Shown piece after piece: positions 9,662 through 12,727 of a DNA stretch of 12,727 nt (its first letter is position 1; every line of letters starts with the position of its first letter). The notes below the pieces were generated by a model. The model saw nothing but the letters and a program-made list of their open reading frames with translations. It did not search any database and was not told where the DNA came from. The stretch comes from Candidatus Igneacidithiobacillus taiwanensis (GTDB lineage Bacteria > Pseudomonadota > Gammaproteobacteria > Acidithiobacillales > Acidithiobacillaceae), in assembly GCA_002341825.1 (NCBI GenBank), contig DDOU01000017.1:290-13016 (forward strand), in the 5' to 3' direction. The position numbers and the translations under genes were made by a program.

Positions 9662-10435
9662 GTGCGCGCGATCATGGTAGCTGGCAATTGGAAGATGAAT
9701 GGCCTGAATGCAGATGCCGAGCATCTCACCCAGGCGATTATCGACGCAGGTTTAGTGCCAGCCTCGCCGGAGGTCGTTCTTTTCCCGCCTTTTACGCTCT
9801 TGACGACGGTGCAGCAGGTCGCCAAGGGCGGCTCCCTACGCTGGGGAGGGCAAAATCTCTTCTGGGAGGCGCACGGCGCCTACACCGGCGAAATTTCTGG
9901 TGCGATGTTGCGCGATACCGGTTGCCGCTACGTGTTGGTCGGTCATTCCGAGCGCCGGCAGATCTTCCAGGAGAGCGACGAGATCGTCCTGCGTAAGGTC
10001 AAAGCTGCACTCCACTCGGGCTTGGTACCCATGGTCTGTATCGGCGAGACAGAGCAGGAATACCTCGAAGGGCGCACCCAGGAGGTGCTGCGACGCCAGG
10101 TGGAAGCCATTTTGCCTGCCCTCGGCAGCGCCGGACAGCAAGCCAACCTGATCCTTGCCTACGAGCCCGTTTGGGCCATTGGCACGGGCAAGACCGCGAG
10201 TCCCGCCCAGGCCCAGGAGGTGCATGCCTTCGTGCGCAGTCTGATTGCCGCCAAGAGTCCCGATATCGCGCGCAAGATTTTGATTCTTTATGGCGGCAGT
10301 GTAAAAGCAAGTAACGCCAAAGCGCTTTTTGCCGAGCCCGATATCGACGGTGGTCTGGTTGGCGGCGCTTCCTTGCAAGCGGCAGAATTCATTCAGATCT
10401 GCCAAGCTGCCCATGCGGTAATCCGAGGTCTTTGA
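9662..10435 (+). CDS. tpiA: Triosephosphate isomerase
   Basis: TpiA interconverts dihydroxyacetone phosphate and glyceraldehyde-3-phosphate in glycolysis, gluconeogenesis and the products of CO2 fixation. I chose GTG 9662 because GAGG lies nine nt upstream. It gives MRAIMVAGNWKMNG, matching the N-terminal strand length of homologues, whereas the ATG at 9674 lacks a well-placed ribosome binding site. The protein is 257 aa, the usual size. Catalytic residues are K11 (GNWKMN), H95 (VLVGHSERR) and E168 (AYEPVWAIGTG), with the mobile loop following E168. The phosphate is gripped by YGGSVK and by GGLVGGASL near the C-terminus. It sits between glmM and secG, where E. coli has no tpiA but many other proteobacteria do. 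Its stop lies two nt before the secG ATG. Confidence 0.97.
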   Translation: MRAIMVAGNWKMNGLNADAEHLTQAIIDAGLVPASPEVVLFPPFTLLTTVQQVAKGGSLRWGGQNLFWEAHGAYTGEISGAMLRDTGCRYVLVGHSERRQIFQESDEIVLRKVKAALHSGLVPMVCIGETEQEYLEGRTQEVLRRQVEAILPALGSAGQQANLILAYEPVWAIGTGKTASPAQAQEVHAFVRSLIAAKSPDIARKILILYGGSVKASNAKALFAEPDIDGGLVGGASLQAAEFIQICQAAHAVIRGL

Positions 10436-10437
10436 TT

Positions 10438-10869
10438 ATGTATACTTTGTTGCTGGTCTTGCAGGTCCTGATCTGCATCGCCTTGGTCGGACTGGTATTG
10501 ATCCAAAAAGGGCAGGGTGCCGATATTGGCGCCGTTTTTGGTGGCGGTGGTTCGCAAACGGTCTTTGGCGCCCAGGGGGCAGGCAATTTCCTCAGTCATG
10601 TCACGGCAGTGTTGGCGGCCCTCTTTTTCCTCAACAGTCTGGCCCTGGCCTATCTTTCGGAGCACGAAGCCCATCAGGTAGGAGCCGGTATCGCCTTGCC
10701 GAGCACCAGTCCCGTTGCGGCTCCAGTAGCTTCTGGTGCGGCTCCGGCAGCTTCCGTCGCGCCGAGCGCGCCGGCGGCCAGCTCGTCAGCAGCGGCCAGC
10801 AGTAGCGCGCAGCCGGCCATGGCAGCGCCAAGTGCCGGTAAGGTGCAGTCCGCTGCGAATAAGCCTTGA
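10438..10869 (+). CDS. secG: Protein-export membrane protein SecG
   Basis: SecG is the small, non-essential subunit of the SecYEG translocon and helps SecA-driven protein export across the inner membrane. I use ATG 10438, nine nt after GAGG (10425-10428). A TTG six nt earlier is in frame but too close to that site. The protein is 143 aa. Two membrane segments are clear, at about residues 3-22 and 51-73. They are joined by the conserved loop IQKGQGADIGAVFGGGG, followed by SQTVFGAQGAGNFLS. From about residue 85 the tail is almost entirely Ala, Ser, Pro and Val, low-complexity and unlike the shorter E. coli tail; such tails vary freely in SecG. It follows tpiA after two nt and precedes the tRNA gene by 37 nt. 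Confidence 0.95.
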   Translation: MYTLLLVLQVLICIALVGLVLIQKGQGADIGAVFGGGGSQTVFGAQGAGNFLSHVTAVLAALFFLNSLALAYLSEHEAHQVGAGIALPSTSPVAAPVASGAAPAASVAPSAPAASSSAAASSSAQPAMAAPSAGKVQSAANKP

Positions 10870-10906
10870 CGTCTTTCCCAGGGCATGAGACATTTTTGAT
10901 CCACTT

Positions 10907-10991
10907 GCCGAAGTGGTGAAATTGGTAGACACACCGTCTTGAGGGGGCGGCGGCGCAAGCCATACCGGTTCGAGTCCGGTCTTCGGCACCA
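10907..10991 (+). tRNA. tRNA-Leu, anticodon GAG, CCA encoded
   Basis: The cloverleaf can be folded by eye. The acceptor stem is GCCGAAG (10907-10913) with CTTCGGC (10981-10987), followed by discriminator A and an encoded CCA (10989-10991). The anticodon stem CCGTC/GGCGG closes the loop TTGAGGG, with GAG at 10941-10943, which reads CUC and CUU leucine codons. The T arm is ACCGG-TTCGAGT-CCGGT. The long variable arm, GGC-GCAA-GCC (10952-10961), marks it as class II, as expected for leucine. It lies between secG and a terminator and is close in sequence to the E. coli tRNA-Leu(GAG). I see no promoter in the 37 nt before it, so it may be processed from the secG transcript. Confidence 0.97.
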
Positions 10992-10995
10992 AATC

Positions 10996-11018
10996 ACAGC
11001 CCGCGTGGCTGTTTTTTT
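10996..11018 (+). terminator. Intrinsic terminator after tRNA-Leu
   Basis: ACAGCC (10996-11001) pairs with GGCTGT (11007-11012) around a five-nt loop, and the T-run at 11012-11018 has seven T. It begins five nt after the tRNA CCA end. It probably ends the transcript running from ftsH through secG and the tRNA, and separates it from the nuo operon. Confidence 0.88.
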
Positions 11019-11019
11019 G

Positions 11020-11039
11020 TCTCTGGAATAGTTCAGAGA
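11020..11039. repeat. Inverted repeat upstream of the nuo promoter
   Basis: TCTCTG (11020-11025) and CAGAGA (11034-11039) form a perfect six-bp dyad with an eight-nt spacer, just after the terminator T-run. It overlaps the candidate -35 of nuoA, so it could be a regulator site or a minor hairpin. I do not recognise it as the site of a known regulator. Confidence 0.4.
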
Positions 11040-11059
11040 TTTGATTATACAGATAAAAT
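11032..11059 (+). promoter_or_regulatory. Candidate promoter of the nuo operon
   Basis: A strikingly AT-rich stretch (about 11026-11070) lies between the terminator and nuoA. TAAAAT (11054-11059) matches the -10 consensus at five of six positions, with TTCAGA (11032-11037, four of six) 16 nt upstream. This would start transcription near 11066 and give a leader of about 50 nt. An alternative uses TTGATT (11041-11046) with TTTATA (11064-11069) at 17 nt. That a promoter lies here is likely; which pair is used is unsure. Confidence 0.5.
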
Positions 11060-11114
11060 TATTTTTATAGCGACCCTGACGGGTGATGACGACAGTGTTG
11101 GAGGGGCCGGTTCG

Positions 11115-11471
11115 GTGCTTGGACAGTATTTGCCTGTGCTGATATTTCTGCTGGTTGCCTTGGTGGTCGGCGTGGTGCCCTTGGTTCTGGGTAGCAAGCT
11201 GGGCCCCAGTCGACCCGACAGCGAAAAACTCTCACCCTACGAGTGCGGTTTCGAGGCCTTCGAAGATGCGCGCGTCAAATTCGACGTACGCTACTATCTT
11301 GTCGCCATCCTGTTCATTCTCTTCGACTTGGAGATCGCCTTTTTGTTTCCCTGGGCGGTGGTTTTCGATGCCGTCGGAATGACGGGCTTTTTGGCCATGA
11401 TGGTGTTTCTGGCCATTCTCGTCGTTGGCTTCATTTACGAATGGAAGAAGGGGGCCTTGGAATGGGAATAG
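11115..11471 (+). CDS. nuoA: NADH-quinone oxidoreductase subunit A
   Basis: NuoA is a small inner-membrane subunit of respiratory complex I, at the junction of the peripheral arm and the membrane arm near the quinone site. The 118-aa protein starts at GTG 11115, ten nt after GGAGG (11100-11104). It has three membrane segments, at about residues 7-27, 60-80 and 89-108. The conserved loop motif YECGFE (42-47, with C44) and the block [18 protein letters not shown] are typical of NuoA/ND3. It is the first gene of the nuo run, and its last ten nt overlap the start of nuoB, which suggests coupled translation. Confidence 0.96.
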   Translation: MLGQYLPVLIFLLVALVVGVVPLVLGSKLGPSRPDSEKLSPYECGFEAFEDARVKFDVRYYLVAILFILFDLEIAFLFPWAVVFDAVGMTGFLAMMVFLAILVVGFIYEWKKGALEWE

Positions 11472-11938
11472 AAGGGGTTCTCGAAAAGGGTTTTGTTACC
11501 ACCAGTATCGACACGGTGGTAAATTGGAGCCGTACGGGTTCGCTCTGGCCCATGACCTTCGGCCTTGCCTGTTGTGCTGTCGAAATGATGCACGCCGGTG
11601 CAGCACGTTACGACCTCGATCGCTTCGGCATCATCTTCCGGCCTAGTCCGCGACAATCCGATGTGATGATCGTTGCCGGCACCCTGGTCAACAAAATGGC
11701 GCCAGCCCTGCGCAAGGTCTATGACCAGATGCCAGAGCCGCGCTGGGTAGTGTCCATGGGTTCCTGCGCCAATGGCGGGGGCTACTATCATTACTCTTAC
11801 AGCGTCGTGCGCGGTTGCGATCGCATCGTCCCGGTCGATGTCTACGTGCCGGGTTGCCCGCCCACGGCGGAGGCCCTTCTCTTTGGGCTGATACAGCTAC
11901 AAAAGAAGATCCGCCGCACCAATACTATCGCCAGGTAG
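11462..11938 (+). CDS. nuoB: NADH-quinone oxidoreductase subunit B
   Basis: NuoB carries iron-sulfur cluster N2, the last [4Fe-4S] centre before quinone in complex I. It is 158 aa from ATG 11462, with AAGGGGG seven nt upstream inside nuoA. Its four cluster ligands are all present: the adjacent pair C37-C38 (LACCAVEMM), C102 (MGSCANGGG) and C132 (VPGCPP). The reading frame is open well upstream of this ATG, but that part lies over nuoA in another frame and is not protein-like. The length is typical of the shorter proteobacterial NuoB proteins. Only three nt separate its stop from the nuoC start. Confidence 0.97.
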   Translation: MGIEGVLEKGFVTTSIDTVVNWSRTGSLWPMTFGLACCAVEMMHAGAARYDLDRFGIIFRPSPRQSDVMIVAGTLVNKMAPALRKVYDQMPEPRWVVSMGSCANGGGYYHYSYSVVRGCDRIVPVDVYVPGCPPTAEALLFGLIQLQKKIRRTNTIAR

Positions 11939-11941
11939 CCC

Positions 11942-12541
11942 ATGACCGAAATGCTCGAAACAATGCTCCAGCAGCTACAAGCTGGGCTCGGGGATCGCAT
12001 CCGCCGCCATCGCCTCGCGCGCGGCGAGTTGACTTTGGAGCTGGTGCGCGACGATTTTCTACAGAGCTGCACCTGGTTGCGCGATGTCGCAGGCTTTGAT
12101 CAACTCATCGACATATGCGGTGTCGACTACTCCGAGTACGGCGAGGGAAGTTGGGAAGGAGAGCGCTTCGCCGTGGTGTACCACCTCCTCGGCATCGCCC
12201 ATCGCCGGCGCTTACGGCTGCGGGTGTTTCTCGACGAGGAGTTGCCCATCATCCCCTCGGTCAATGGGATCTGGCCGGCGGCCAACTGGTTTGAGCGGGA
12301 GGCCTTCGATCTTTTTGGTTTCCTTTTCGAGGGCCACCCCGACCTACGCCGCATCCTTACCGATTACGGCTTTGTTGGTCATCCCTTCCGTAAGGATTTC
12401 CCCTTGGTGGGTACCGTCGAGATGCGGTACGACCCCGACCAGCGGCGGGTGATCTACGAACCCACCCACACCGAGGAGCGGGTCGTGGTGCCGCGTATCG
12501 TACGCAGTGACGAGGAGGGACGCTTCAATGCCAGAAATTAG
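11942..12541 (+). CDS. nuoC: NADH-quinone oxidoreductase subunit C
   Basis: NuoC is the 30-kDa hydrophilic subunit of complex I; it packs against NuoD in the peripheral arm. It is 199 aa from ATG 11942, with only a short AGG six to nine nt upstream, so initiation may depend on coupling to nuoB. The family signature lies at about residues 118-139: EREAFDLFG, then [10 protein letters not shown], followed by [15 protein letters not shown]. The end [13 protein letters not shown] is also usual. It is separate from NuoD, unlike the fused NuoCD of E. coli. Its last 14 nt overlap nuoD. Confidence 0.96.
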   Translation: MTEMLETMLQQLQAGLGDRIRRHRLARGELTLELVRDDFLQSCTWLRDVAGFDQLIDICGVDYSEYGEGSWEGERFAVVYHLLGIAHRRRLRLRVFLDEELPIIPSVNGIWPAANWFEREAFDLFGFLFEGHPDLRRILTDYGFVGHPFRKDFPLVGTVEMRYDPDQRRVIYEPTHTEERVVVPRIVRSDEEGRFNARN

Positions 12542-12727
12542 CAATTTCACCATGAATTTCGGGCCGCAGCATCCTTCCGCCCACGGCGTGTTGCGCCTCG
12601 TGCTGGAGCTCGATGGCGAGGTCATCGAACGCGCCGACCCGCATATCGGCCTGCTCCATCGTGCTACGGAAAAGCTCGCCGAGCACAAGACCTATCTCCA
12701 AAATTTGCCGTACATGGATCGCCTCGA
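12528..12727 (+). CDS. nuoD: NADH-quinone oxidoreductase subunit D (partial, 3' end beyond the right edge)
   Basis: NuoD is the 49-kDa subunit of complex I, which helps form the quinone-binding site next to cluster N2. Only the first 66 residues are in the window. They carry the family's N-terminal hallmarks: [11 protein letters not shown] (with H15 and H19, in the loop reaching the quinone site), [12 protein letters not shown] and YMDRL. The ATG at 12528 lies inside nuoC in another frame, nine nt after GGAGG (12514-12518). The visible part is intact, and the nuo operon presumably continues to the right. Confidence 0.96.
   Translation, partial: MPEISNFTMNFGPQHPSAHGVLRLVLELDGEVIERADPHIGLLHRATEKLAEHKTYLQNLPYMDRL

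Noticed and set aside
11243..11461. A 73-codon upstream extension of nuoB
   Set aside because: It overlaps nuoA in another frame. The ATG at 11462 gives the normal NuoB N-terminus and has its own ribosome binding site.

Overview
The window is GC-rich chromosomal DNA from a Gram-negative proteobacterium. The order ftsH-folP-glmM-(tpiA)-secG-tRNA-Leu followed by nuoABCD is a gamma/beta-proteobacterial type of arrangement. The overall style recalls acidophiles such as Acidithiobacillus, but that genus guess comes from memory and is weak. Every long reading frame resolves to a core housekeeping gene. I see no insertion sequence, prophage, CRISPR array, toxin-antitoxin pair or defence gene.

Layout. 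(1) 1-3703, minus strand: a class I ribonucleotide reductase operon, nrdA then nrdB, with nrdB cut by the left edge. (2) 3704-3902: a divergent control region. It holds a good nrdA promoter overlaid by two NrdR-type boxes, one inside a perfect 26-bp palindrome, with two DnaA-box-like sites further upstream. (3) 3903-5345, plus strand: tldD. (4) 5346-5464: a ftsH promoter and a leader whose ribosome binding site can fold. (5) 5465-10869: ftsH, folP, glmM, tpiA and secG, tightly packed, with an extra promoter before tpiA. (6) 10907-11018: tRNA-Leu(GAG) and an intrinsic terminator. (7) 11019-12727: an AT-rich promoter region, then nuoA, nuoB, nuoC and the start of nuoD, which runs off the right edge.

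How the genes work together. NrdA and NrdB make deoxyribonucleotides, and their promoter region looks wired to dNTP status (NrdR) and to replication initiation (DnaA). FtsH is the membrane quality-control protease. FolP makes dihydropteroate for folate, GlmM makes glucosamine-1-phosphate for the cell envelope, TpiA is a glycolytic enzyme, and SecG is part of the protein translocon. NuoA-D are the first subunits of respiratory complex I. TldD is half of the TldD/TldE protease; no TldE gene is visible here.

I found no undescribed system. The points most worth a second look are the nrd control region, and a NrdB that resembles the Chlamydia class Ic type while keeping the tyrosine and aspartate of a class Ia enzyme.
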